Source: Bacteroidota bacterium (GTDB taxonomy: Bacteria; Bacteroidota; Ignavibacteria; UBA10030; UBA6906). Taken from it: 64,000 nt of DNA. The translations under genes were made by a program, and so were the position numbers. Under the pieces are notes generated by a model, which saw nothing but the letters and a program-made list of their open reading frames with translations, did not search any database and had not been told where the DNA came from. This document shows positions 40,196 to 49,083 of this stretch, one piece after another. Positions within the stretch are counted from its first letter, which is position 1; each line of letters begins with the position of its first letter. The DNA lies in the NCBI GenBank assembly GCA_019637975.1, contig JAHBUR010000004.1:119295-183294 (forward strand). Direction: 5' to 3'.

Positions 40196-43100
40196 ATGAA
40201 CCACACGCCGATAATGTTGACAGCAGGTAGACGTGTCGCCTGGATTTGCGCGCTTCTTGCCGCAGCGATTGGCGGTGCAGCTATTGCCGGTTGGATCTGG
40301 GGCTCGCGAGCACTCACCAGCTTTGATGCCCATTATATCCCCATGGCGCCAAACACTGCAATCTTCTTCCTGTTGCTTGGCATTTCGACATTTCTTCTCT
40401 GGTTTCCCGCAAGAATCAACCTCCTGATTATTCGACTTGTCGGACTGTTCGTTGTACTGCTCTCGTTCATGCGCTTGTGCGAGTTCGTATTCGACTTCGA
40501 TATCGGTGTTGACAGGTGGATTTTTGCTGCTCCGGAAGCGTATTTCGGCCTTGCTCCCGCCGGGCGTATGGCATTCTTCACGGCAGTGAATTTCCTGTTT
40601 ACAGGCAGTTCTCTCATTATTTTATCGATTTCCGGCGAACGTCACAACCTCAACAATATCGCCGGGGTAAACACCATTGTTGTCGTATGCCTTGGGGCAG
40701 CATTCTGTACGGCGTATTTTCTTGATGCTCCATTGTTCTATAGCGAGGCAATCATACCAATGGCTCTCAATACGGCCATCAGCTTTTTCCTTCTCGGTAT
40801 GGCGCTATTCGCAACGGTAACCGTGAAGGATTTCTCCCGGCAGTATGAAACAGAGAAACATCTTCATATTTCGCTCGACAGAAAAATTCTCGCCGCGTTC
40901 GGCCTGGCATTCTCGACAATTCTCATTGTCAGCATCATAGCCTACAACAGCATTACAAAAACACTTGAGTCGGCGAGGCTTGAGGCACACACGCATGAAG
41001 TGCTTGCCGAAGTCTCGGCCCTCCTCTCATCAATCAAGGACATGGAGAATGCCTCGCGCGGATACATCATTACGAATGAGAAGGAACTGCTTGTCGAGTA
41101 CCGCGCTTCTGTTCTGGAAATCACTCACTACGTCGACCGGATCAGGTCTCTCACCAAAGATAACCCTGAACAACAGAAACGGATCGGCACACTGGATTCA
41201 CTGATCCAACGGAGAGTGGAGTTCGCGAACAACACTATCCAGGTGTTCGAAGCCGAAGGGGCTGCTGCTGCCAGGAGTATGGCACGCGAGGCAATGGCCG
41301 TGCCTGCAATGATTCAGCTTCATGAACATGTCGAGAATATCGAAAGAGCCGAGCGACTGCTGTTGAACCTGCGGGCCGACGCGCAAAAGAGAAGCTCACG
41401 CAATATGGTAAACGTCCTTTCCCTGCTTGCTGTTCTGGTTACGTGCATGCTTGCGGCAATCTATATGGTTGTGCATCGCGATCTGACGGGGCGCAAGCAG
41501 GCGGAGCATGCGCTCCGGCAGTTGAATACGTATCTGGAACATCGCGTTCAGGAACGGACGGCGTCTCTTCTGCAAAGCGAGGAACGCTACCGGCACTTGT
41601 TCGAGTCTAACCCGCTACCCCTCTGGGTTTTCGCTACGGACACCCTTGCATTCCTCGAGGTAAATAATGCCGCAACTGTCAACTATGGCTATTCCCGTGA
41701 AGAATTCCTGACAATGACAATCAAGGATATCAGGCCCGAGGAGGAAATTACACGACTCATCAACGACGTGGCGCAACAGCACAAAGGGCTCGACTCGGCA
41801 GGCGTGTGGAAACACCGGAAGAAAGATGGAACCCTCCTCGATGTCGAAATAACGTCGCACGAAATACGCTACGCCGGAAGAGGTGCCAAGCTGGTTCTTG
41901 CAAACGACGTTACCGAGAGAACCCGCGCTGAAGAACGCTTCCGGCTGGTGGTCGAGGCATCTCCCAACGGAATTGTGATGGTGGATCCCCGGGGCAACAT
42001 TGCCCTTGTTAATTCTCAAACGGAACGGATGTTCGGCTATCCCCGCTCCGAGCTTCTCGGAAAATCCATAGAAATACTCGTTCCCGAACGCAACCGCGAT
42101 ATTCATGCGCAAAACAGGGACGGCTATCTGGCCAACCCTCAAGCAAGGGCAATGGGTGTTGGCCGTGAACTGTATGGTTTGCGAAAGGACGGCACCGAGT
42201 TTCCTGTGGAAATCGGGCTGAGCCCCATTGAATTGTCGGAAGGGTCAATGGTGCTCGGCTCCATCGTTGATATCACAACACGAAAGCTGGCCGAAGATGC
42301 ATTGCGGAAGTCGGAAGGCCGGTTCCGGACGACGTTGGATCATATGATGGAGGGCTGCCAGATTATTGGATTCGATTGGCGGTATCTGTATGTGAATGAG
42401 GTTGCCGCGAGGCAGGGCAAGTCAACAAAGGAACAACTTCTCGGACGAACGATGATGGAGATGTATCCCGGCATCGACAAATCCCCCTTCTTTGAAAATC
42501 TGCGCCGATGCGTGAACGATCGCGTTCCACTGCGGATGGAAAACGAATTCACATTCCCGGATGGAAGCAAGGGCTGGTTCAACCTCAGCCTCGAGCCCGT
42601 GCCGGAAGGAACATTCATTCTCTCCGAGGATATCACAAAGCAGAAGCAGATGGACGAGGAATTGAAGCGATACCGCGACCGGCTTGAAGAACTGGTGCGC
42701 GAGCGGACCGCCCAGCTTGAAATGGCGAACAAGGAGCTTGAGGCATTCAGTTACTCCGTGTCGCATGATTTGCGGTCGCCGCTCCGTCATATTGACGGAT
42801 TTTCGGAGATGTTGCAGAAAACTGCATCCGAGCGTCTCGATGAAAAAAGCCGGCGCTACCTTACCATTATTTCGGAATCCGTCAAGAAAATGGGGACGCT
42901 GATCGACGAACTGCTCGTATTTTCGCGAATGGGACGTACTGAGATGAGAAGTTCGGAGGTGAACATCGAAGTGCTTGTCAAGGAGGCCCTGATCGAATTG
43001 CAGAACGAAGTCAACGGCCGGGACATATCATGGACTATCGGACGTTTCCCGGAGGTTGTGGGAGATCCTTCCATGCTGCGTCTCGTTTTTGTGAATCTTC

Positions 43101-43420
43101 TCTCCAACGCAATCAAATACACACGTACTCGCACGCAACCGCGGGTGGAAGTCGGCCTTATGACTGACCCGAATGAACACGTGTTCTTTGTGAAAGACAA
43201 CGGCGTCGGATTCGATGACAGGTATGCCGGCAAGCTGTTCGGCGTGTTCCAACGGCTTCATGCCGATACCGAGTTCGAGGGAACGGGAATCGGGCTGGCA
43301 AACGTCCGGCGCATCGTGAATCGTCACGGGGGAAGAACCTGGGCTGAAGGCACAATCGACGGAGGAGCGACATTTTATTTCTCCCTTCCGCTCGATCGAA
43401 CAGTACATCGCACCACGTAA
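40196..43420 (+). CDS. Membrane histidine kinase with CHASE3 and three PAS domains
   Basis: A 1074-residue kinase. Residues 1-210 are a membrane domain with about six helices and a thrice-repeated motif. A CHASE3 sensor (about 250-400) with 'ENASRGYIITNEKELL' follows and is closed by a further helix. Three PAS domains lie at about 465-575, 585-700 and 710-825. HisKA has the phospho-His in 'SYSVSHDLRSPLRHIDGF', the phytochrome-type sequence, and HATPase_c ends it ('VKDNGVGFDDRY', 'EGTGIGLANV'). The ATG at 40196-40198 is chosen over a TTG five codons earlier. It is first in a plus-strand operon with a CheY-like regulator 16 bases downstream. Confidence 0.9.
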   Translation: MNHTPIMLTAGRRVAWICALLAAAIGGAAIAGWIWGSRALTSFDAHYIPMAPNTAIFFLLLGISTFLLWFPARINLLIIRLVGLFVVLLSFMRLCEFVFDFDIGVDRWIFAAPEAYFGLAPAGRMAFFTAVNFLFTGSSLIILSISGERHNLNNIAGVNTIVVVCLGAAFCTAYFLDAPLFYSEAIIPMALNTAISFFLLGMALFATVTVKDFSRQYETEKHLHISLDRKILAAFGLAFSTILIVSIIAYNSITKTLESARLEAHTHEVLAEVSALLSSIKDMENASRGYIITNEKELLVEYRASVLEITHYVDRIRSLTKDNPEQQKRIGTLDSLIQRRVEFANNTIQVFEAEGAAAARSMAREAMAVPAMIQLHEHVENIERAERLLLNLRADAQKRSSRNMVNVLSLLAVLVTCMLAAIYMVVHRDLTGRKQAEHALRQLNTYLEHRVQERTASLLQSEERYRHLFESNPLPLWVFATDTLAFLEVNNAATVNYGYSREEFLTMTIKDIRPEEEITRLINDVAQQHKGLDSAGVWKHRKKDGTLLDVEITSHEIRYAGRGAKLVLANDVTERTRAEERFRLVVEASPNGIVMVDPRGNIALVNSQTERMFGYPRSELLGKSIEILVPERNRDIHAQNRDGYLANPQARAMGVGRELYGLRKDGTEFPVEIGLSPIELSEGSMVLGSIVDITTRKLAEDALRKSEGRFRTTLDHMMEGCQIIGFDWRYLYVNEVAARQGKSTKEQLLGRTMMEMYPGIDKSPFFENLRRCVNDRVPLRMENEFTFPDGSKGWFNLSLEPVPEGTFILSEDITKQKQMDEELKRYRDRLEELVRERTAQLEMANKELEAFSYSVSHDLRSPLRHIDGFSEMLQKTASERLDEKSRRYLTIISESVKKMGTLIDELLVFSRMGRTEMRSSEVNIEVLVKEALIELQNEVNGRDISWTIGRFPEVVGDPSMLRLVFVNLLSNAIKYTRTRTQPRVEVGLMTDPNEHVFFVKDNGVGFDDRYAGKLFGVFQRLHADTEFEGTGIGLANVRRIVNRHGGRTWAEGTIDGGATFYFSLPLDRTVHRTT

Positions 43421-43436
43421 TTAAGGAGGATTTGTC

Positions 43437-43901
43437 ATGAACAGCATCAAGCGTATCTTGCTTGCAGAAGACAACGTCAACGATGTAGAACTGACGCTGG
43501 AAGCTCTCGACGATCACCATTTGGCAAACGAAGTGATTGTGGTAAGCGATGGCGCCGAAGCCCTCGATTACCTCTACCGGCGGAATGCATTCCAAAACAG
43601 GCCTATGGAAAACCCGGTCGTGATTCTTCTTGACCTGAAGATGCCGAAGGTGGACGGCCTGGAAGTGTTGCGGATTATAAAATCCGACCATGACCTTAAG
43701 AGAATACCGGTTGTCATTCTCACCTCATCCCGCGAGGAAAGCGATCTCATCCGAAGTTATGAACTCGGAGTCAACGCCTATGTTGTCAAGCCCGTGGCAT
43801 TCCAGGAGTTTGTTGAAGCCATAAAGAAGATCGGAGCATTCTGGGTGCTGACAAACGAACCGCCTGCACATAAACCTGAAGAGACACATTCAAGCCGGTA
43901 A
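43437..43901 (+). CDS. CheY-like response regulator (Rcp1 type)
   Basis: A 154-residue single receiver: 'ILLAEDNVNDVELTLEAL' at the start, phospho-site in 'VILLDLKMPKVDGLEVL', Thr/Ser in 'PVVILTSSREE', Lys in 'YVVKPVAF'. The 'EDN.ND..L' start and the long loop before the Asp place it in the group paired with phytochrome-like kinases, which fits the upstream gene. A clear AAGGAGG precedes the ATG. Without an output domain it probably relays phosphate to another protein, perhaps the hybrid kinase that follows 6 bases later. Confidence 0.92.
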   Translation: MNSIKRILLAEDNVNDVELTLEALDDHHLANEVIVVSDGAEALDYLYRRNAFQNRPMENPVVILLDLKMPKVDGLEVLRIIKSDHDLKRIPVVILTSSREESDLIRSYELGVNAYVVKPVAFQEFVEAIKKIGAFWVLTNEPPAHKPEETHSSR

Positions 43902-43907
43902 TCGGAC

Positions 43908-46223
43908 ATGAAAGAACCCATTCGTATTCTCCACCTCGAAGACAGCGAGTACGACGCGGAGTTGATCCAGAATATGATTGACGACGGGGGCATTGCCTGT
44001 AGTATTCAACGCGTTGCTACCCGGCAGGATTTTGACGTTGCTCTCGACCGCCGTCAGTTCGACATGATCCTCTCGGATTACTCCCTGCCGGCGTTCGACG
44101 GAATTTCCGCCCTTGCCCTTGCGCGAGATAAAGCGCCTGATGTCCCGTTCATCTTTGTCTCGGCAGCAATGGGAGAGGAACGGGCAATCGACAGCTTGAA
44201 ACGCGGTGCAACGGATTACGTCCTAAAGCAACGCCTTTCGCGACTTGTACCCGCCATCCAACGTGCAATGCAGGAAATCACGGATCGGAACGAACGGCAA
44301 CGCGCCGAAAGAGCCTTGCACAAAACGGAGCAGAAATTTCATGCTATTGTCGAGTCGAGCCAGGATTTGATTTGGGAGGTTGATCGGGAAGGGCGCATTA
44401 TACTCATCAACTCGTCTGTCTCGCGGTTACTGGGTTATCCCGTCTCCGGGGTTATCGGGCAGGAGAGCTTTGCCTATCTTCACGACGAGGACAGATCTTC
44501 ACTCAAAGAAGAGTTTCGCACCCGCGTAGCGGAAAAGGCGGGCTGGTCCGGACGCATTCTCCGCTGGCGGCATATCGATGGAACGTACCTGTGGTTTGAA
44601 AGCAATGCAACTCCGGTTCTGAATGATGTGCATGAACTTGTCGGGTTTCGCGGCGTTGACCGCGACATCACACGAAGAATGCAGGCGGAGGAAGAACTGC
44701 GGCAGAGTGAGGAACGGTTCCGCCTGATTACCGAAAATGTTACCGACCTTATCGCATTACTCGATCTCAACGGCCAGCGACTCTACAATAGTCCATCCTA
44801 CAACGACATTCTCGGCGACCCGATGGCGTTGCAGGGAACGGATTCATTCCGGGAGATTCACCCCGGCGACCGTGAAAGAATCGTCAATCTGTTCAAGGAG
44901 GCTGTTCGCACAGGTATCGGGCAGAGGGCTGAGTACCGCCTTCGGGGCAAGGATGAAAAAACCAGGTTCATCGAATCGCAGGCAAGCGTCATCAAGAATC
45001 AACGTGGCGAACCGATGAACGTGGTGGTGGTTTCGCGTGATGTCAGCGAGAGAAAGAAGCTCGAACAACAACTCCTGCACGCTCACAAAATGGAAAGCCT
45101 CGGAACGCTCGCCGGCGGCATCGCACATGACTTCAACAACGTTCTCGCCATCATGCTCGGCTACGCATCGATGCTGACGCGGGAGCCTATTACACACGAG
45201 CATCTTGAGAAAAGTGTCGAGGCAATGACCACCGCAATTCAACGGGGGGCCGGACTCGTGCGCCAGTTGCTGACGTTTGCGCGCAAAAGCGATATTGCGT
45301 TCGAGCCGGTAAATGTGAAAGCTACGGTTCAGGAAGTTGTCGGGATGTGTTCGCAGACCTTCCCTAAAACCATTACCTTTTCACCGCAGGTGAACTCCCA
45401 ACTCCCGACTATCATCGCCGACAAGAATCAGTTGCATCTTGCATTGCTCAACCTGTGCGTGAATGCCCGCGATGCCATGCCTGCCGGAGGCTCCATAACG
45501 ATCAACGCAACCGTGATCCGCGGCGATGATATTCGTGATCAATTCCGCGACGCATCAAGCGGCAGCTATATTCATATCACGGTGTCCGACACGGGTGTCG
45601 GAATTGATCCGAACACCGTTGCCCGCATTTTCGAACCCTTCTTCACGACGAAGGAAATCGGCAAAGGAACCGGGCTTGGCCTTGCGATGGTGTACGGCGT
45701 GGTCAACAGCCACCGGGGCTTCATCACCGTATCCAGCAGCGTGGGACTCGGCACAACCTTCCACCTCTATTTTCCCGTCACACCACCGACAGGAGCCGAT
45801 CGTACATCCACTGAAGAAGTCCCGAACTCCGTTACCAATGGAACAGAAACAATCCTGCTGGTCGAAGACGAATTGTCGCTCGCGGAATTGGTACGCGCAG
45901 CATTGGAACAGAAAGGATACACCGTACTTGTTGCGCACGACGGACAGGAAGCTGTGAAAGTTTTCGCTGAACATTCCGAGGAGATTGCGCTTGTGTTGAC
46001 AGACCTCGGGTTGCCGAAACTCGGCGGGCTGGAGGCATTCAAGAAGATGAAGAAGAAGAAATCCGACGTGATAGCCTTGGTTGCAACGGGCTACCTTGAC
46101 CCGGAACAACGTTCGGAGATGCTGCGAATCGGCGTGCGGGATTTTGTCGACAAACCCTACTCACCGAACCAACTGCTGAGAAAAATCCGCCTCATGCTCG
46201 ACGCCCGGAAACCTGCTTCATGA
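43908..46223 (+). CDS. Hybrid histidine kinase (REC-PAS-PAS-HisKA-HATPase-REC)
   Basis: A 771-residue soluble hybrid kinase. An N-terminal receiver (1-125; 'MILSDYSLPAFDGISAL') leads, then two PAS domains (about 140-260 and 270-385). HisKA has 'AGGIAHDFNNVLAIMLGYAS' with the phospho-His near 405. HATPase_c ('LNLCVNARDAM', 'DTGVGIDPNTV', 'GKGTGLGLAMV') and a C-terminal receiver ('LVLTDLGLPKLGG') end it. Having receivers at both ends allows input from the upstream CheY-like protein and a return phosphorelay. Last gene of the plus-strand operon; it converges with a beta-helix gene 9 bases away. Confidence 0.92.
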   Translation: MKEPIRILHLEDSEYDAELIQNMIDDGGIACSIQRVATRQDFDVALDRRQFDMILSDYSLPAFDGISALALARDKAPDVPFIFVSAAMGEERAIDSLKRGATDYVLKQRLSRLVPAIQRAMQEITDRNERQRAERALHKTEQKFHAIVESSQDLIWEVDREGRIILINSSVSRLLGYPVSGVIGQESFAYLHDEDRSSLKEEFRTRVAEKAGWSGRILRWRHIDGTYLWFESNATPVLNDVHELVGFRGVDRDITRRMQAEEELRQSEERFRLITENVTDLIALLDLNGQRLYNSPSYNDILGDPMALQGTDSFREIHPGDRERIVNLFKEAVRTGIGQRAEYRLRGKDEKTRFIESQASVIKNQRGEPMNVVVVSRDVSERKKLEQQLLHAHKMESLGTLAGGIAHDFNNVLAIMLGYASMLTREPITHEHLEKSVEAMTTAIQRGAGLVRQLLTFARKSDIAFEPVNVKATVQEVVGMCSQTFPKTITFSPQVNSQLPTIIADKNQLHLALLNLCVNARDAMPAGGSITINATVIRGDDIRDQFRDASSGSYIHITVSDTGVGIDPNTVARIFEPFFTTKEIGKGTGLGLAMVYGVVNSHRGFITVSSSVGLGTTFHLYFPVTPPTGADRTSTEEVPNSVTNGTETILLVEDELSLAELVRAALEQKGYTVLVAHDGQEAVKVFAEHSEEIALVLTDLGLPKLGGLEAFKKMKKKKSDVIALVATGYLDPEQRSEMLRIGVRDFVDKPYSPNQLLRKIRLMLDARKPAS

Positions 46224-46232
46224 AAGACTTTC

Positions 46233-47441
46233 CTATCGGTGGAAATCTCTTAGAAATACCGATCGCCGGAAGACAGGCTCGGAAGCCAGATCCTTGCACA
46301 TGTCTTTGACAACGGCTTCAAACTCATCCCGCGAAATATCATAGTCGGGCAGATCGGAGGTTGCGCGCCTGTTGTTGTAAAAGATATTCCCTTCTATCAA
46401 AAAGTCCTTCGGCACGGCGTGCAGGGCAAGCGCGCATTGGTAACAATAGTAGTCGGGCGAGTCATACTTTTCGTTCTGCCCGGTCTCGACAACAATGTTG
46501 TCGGTGAACAGTCCGGGATCGTCCCCTTCGCGCGTACGCGCAATCGAAGCACCGCATGCGCCGGTTTTGTAGATAACGTTCTTGTTGATGAAACCGACCG
46601 GCATCCCCTTGTCAGCATCCCAGTAGGCAATTCCCCACGTGAGGATATCCTCCACGATATTCCGTTCGACAACGCCGTTCGCATCAACGAACAGGCCTAT
46701 GCCTTTCCAATAGCGGGTCACGAGGTTCTGCCGGATTGTCGCCATTGCGTTCCACGTCACGCCGATGCCGACGCCGCGTCCTCCGCCCACTTGAGTACCG
46801 CATGCTTTATCTACGCCGTCAACAATATTGTTCTCAATCGTCGCATTTGCGCCGCGGTATAACGCGATGCCATCCCACGAATTGCGGATAATCTCGTTGT
46901 TGGAGATCGTGAGAGCCGAACCTTCGCGCCCGCAAATTCCCATCACCCCCACAACCTTTTTTGCAACTGTTGCCGAATCGCCGATGTTGTTGGTGATGAG
47001 ATTGCTGCGAATGACAACGATGCTGTTCTTCGCAACAACTGCCGCATCGGTTGCCATGCCGTTCGTATCGCGCTCGCCGCCGGTGATCGTGAGATTCTCG
47101 ATAAGCCCGTCGTCACAGTCTTCAAAATACAATCCGTAGCCGGCATGTGTGTAAATGATCGCAGACTTGTCGGCCGGACCTCTCAGGTGGATTTTTCTTC
47201 CCCGAAGATGAAGCCCGACCGTGGCTTCGACTTGTGTCGAGTCAACTTCACAATTTCCGCACGATGAATCGAGAATAGGCGAGGGCGTAAGATGATATGT
47301 GCCGGGCATCAGTGTCACCACCAGACTTCCGACCGGGAATCGAAAGAGTTGTTGCAACTCGGCTGCATCGCGAACGGTAACAGAAGTTGCCGCACAAGCA
47401 TGGGCAGCCAGACAAGTTATTGATATGAATAGCTTTAGCAT
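46233..47441 (-). CDS. Secreted right-handed parallel beta-helix protein
   Basis: A 402-residue protein with a signal peptide ('FISITCLAAHACAA') and many short repeats of the pattern N-x-I-x-x-N, such as 'ENLTITGGE', 'SNNEIIRNSWDGIALYRG' and 'ENNIVDGV'. These are PbH1 repeats forming a parallel beta-helix, as in pectate lyases and NosD. No lyase catalytic residues can be assigned. Ten or more Cys are present, many late in the protein ('DYYCYQCAL'), suggesting disulfides outside the cytoplasm. It follows the PP2C regulator gene by 19 bases, so may be expressed with the signalling genes. Possibly a surface carbohydrate-binding or -cleaving protein. Confidence 0.78.
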   Translation of the reverse strand: MLKLFISITCLAAHACAATSVTVRDAAELQQLFRFPVGSLVVTLMPGTYHLTPSPILDSSCGNCEVDSTQVEATVGLHLRGRKIHLRGPADKSAIIYTHAGYGLYFEDCDDGLIENLTITGGERDTNGMATDAAVVAKNSIVVIRSNLITNNIGDSATVAKKVVGVMGICGREGSALTISNNEIIRNSWDGIALYRGANATIENNIVDGVDKACGTQVGGGRGVGIGVTWNAMATIRQNLVTRYWKGIGLFVDANGVVERNIVEDILTWGIAYWDADKGMPVGFINKNVIYKTGACGASIARTREGDDPGLFTDNIVVETGQNEKYDSPDYYCYQCALALHAVPKDFLIEGNIFYNNRRATSDLPDYDISRDEFEAVVKDMCKDLASEPVFRRSVFLRDFHR

Positions 47442-47460
47442 GGATCTGATTTTTGATATT

Positions 47461-48636
47461 TCATGATTTCATCGCCCGGTACTCCAGACACAGTACCGTC
47501 ACATCATCGCTCTGCAGTGCTTTGCCCATGAATTTCAGCACGTCGACAACAACACCACGTACAACGTTGTCCGGATTCTGCGCTCTGTGCGTGTCGAGAT
47601 ACGGCAGCAAGCGCTGTTCCATGTACATTTCTCCGGCTTCATTGATTGCTTCCGTAACGCCATCGGTGTACAGCAGCAACCTGTCGCCTTCCCGGCATTG
47701 CAGTTCTCGCGTTCCGAATTTGAACGACTCAAACTTTCCGAGTATAATGCCGGGCGAATCTTCGACCTGCTCCACTGCCCCGTTGTTTCTTATAATAAAC
47801 GGAAGATTATGCCCGCCGTTGCAGTACCGCACAACTCCGGTTGATGTATCGAGAACGCCATAGAACACCGTGACGAATGTTCTCGGGTCGCTTTCAGGAA
47901 TGAGCATTGTGTTCACTTTCGAAAGGCACGCTGCTGGATCGAGAATCTGCGACGCAAAGCTCTTGATCATCGTTCGTGCGACCGCCATGTAGATAGCGGC
48001 CGGAATACCTTTGCCCGACACATCTCCCACAACAAACCCCAGATGCGTTTCATCAATCAGAAAGAAGTCGTAGAAATCGCCGCCTACATCCTTTGCAGGA
48101 TGCATCTCGGCGTAGATTGAGAATTCGGAGCGATGAGGAAACGGAGGAAACTCCTGCGGCAGAATCTGTTGCTGTATTCGATGGGCTGCATCCAAATCGC
48201 TCTGAACAGCCACAAGTCGCTTCCGGTCATCAAGGGCGGATTTGATCGTTGCAACTTCTTTCATCCCTTTCTGAATAGTCAAATGTAGATCGTTGAAGTC
48301 AATCGGCTTTGTGACGAAGTCAAATGCGCCGCGGTTCATTGCGGTACGGATGTTTTCCATATCGCCGTACGCGGAAACGATGACAGTCTTCAAGGCGGGA
48401 TTGTCTTTCTCCTGCAACCGTTGCAAGAGGGTCAGCCCATCCATCTTTGGCATATTGATGTCGGAAAGAATGAGGGTAATATCATCCGATCCATTCAGGT
48501 GCGTCAGCGCCTCCTCGCCGTTCTCTGCAAACACAAACTGATAGTCTTCATTCTGAATCTGCTTCCTGAACTTCTGTAGAATCAGCATTTGCAGATCGGG
48601 CTCGTCGTCAACGACCATGATTTTAGGTAACGCCAT
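47461..48636 (-). CDS. Response regulator with PP2C (RsbU-type) phosphatase
   Basis: A 391-residue protein: receiver (1-120; 'ILSDINMPKMDGLTLLQ', 'FVTKPIDF'), a short coiled coil, and a PP2C/SpoIIE phosphatase domain (about 165-390) with 'HPAKDVGGDFYDFF', 'VGDVSGKGIPAAIYMAV' and 'LYTDGVTEAIN', the metal-binding Asp sites. Such proteins dephosphorylate anti-sigma-factor antagonists in partner-switching. No antagonist or anti-sigma gene is seen nearby. The ATG at 48634-48636 follows AGGAG; a TTG seven codons before is rejected. It lies 21 bases after a single-receiver gene. Confidence 0.9.
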   Translation of the reverse strand: MALPKIMVVDDEPDLQMLILQKFRKQIQNEDYQFVFAENGEEALTHLNGSDDITLILSDINMPKMDGLTLLQRLQEKDNPALKTVIVSAYGDMENIRTAMNRGAFDFVTKPIDFNDLHLTIQKGMKEVATIKSALDDRKRLVAVQSDLDAAHRIQQQILPQEFPPFPHRSEFSIYAEMHPAKDVGGDFYDFFLIDETHLGFVVGDVSGKGIPAAIYMAVARTMIKSFASQILDPAACLSKVNTMLIPESDPRTFVTVFYGVLDTSTGVVRYCNGGHNLPFIIRNNGAVEQVEDSPGIILGKFESFKFGTRELQCREGDRLLLYTDGVTEAINEAGEMYMEQRLLPYLDTHRAQNPDNVVRGVVVDVLKFMGKALQSDDVTVLCLEYRAMKS

Positions 48637-48657
48637 AGCGATATTACTCCTGTACAA

Positions 48658-49044
48658 TCAGCTTGAATGTTTCTTGAGAAGCGACTGGATTTCTTGTCTC
48701 AATGTATCAAAGTCAATCGGTTTGGTGAAGAACTCCTTTGCCCCCGACTCGATCGCTTTCTTCTGGTTCTCCGCATCGCCGTACGCCGAGATCATACTCA
48801 CGTGAATGTTCGGGTATTTCTCTTTGATGATGTTGAGAAGCTCGATGCCCGTCATCCCCGGCATGTTGATGTCCGAGAAGACATACACCACGTCAGGCGG
48901 CTCGGCACTCCCGATGATTGCCAATGCTTCTTGTCCGGAGAAAGCAAACACCAACTCCAGTTCGCCGCTGCGTATTTCCTTCCGGAACTTCTGCGTGAAG
49001 AGGAGTTCGACGTCTTTTTCGTCATCTACCACAAGAAATTTCAT
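48658..49044 (-). CDS. Single-domain response regulator
   Basis: A 128-residue receiver: 'FLVVDDEKDVELLFTQKFRK', phospho-site in 'YVFSDINMPGMTGIELL', 'SAYGDAENQKKAIESGAKEF' and Lys in 'FFTKPIDF'. It closely resembles the receiver half of the downstream PP2C protein (shared 'FRKxI', 'SAYGD' and 'TKPIDF'), pointing to duplication. Between a 7TM kinase gene and the PP2C gene, it may act as phosphate relay or competitor. Confidence 0.9.
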   Translation of the reverse strand: MKFLVVDDEKDVELLFTQKFRKEIRSGELELVFAFSGQEALAIIGSAEPPDVVYVFSDINMPGMTGIELLNIIKEKYPNIHVSMISAYGDAENQKKAIESGAKEFFTKPIDFDTLRQEIQSLLKKHSS

Positions 49045-49083
49045 TTCACTGTTCCATTATGCTGTTTCGAAACATTTGTGTAC

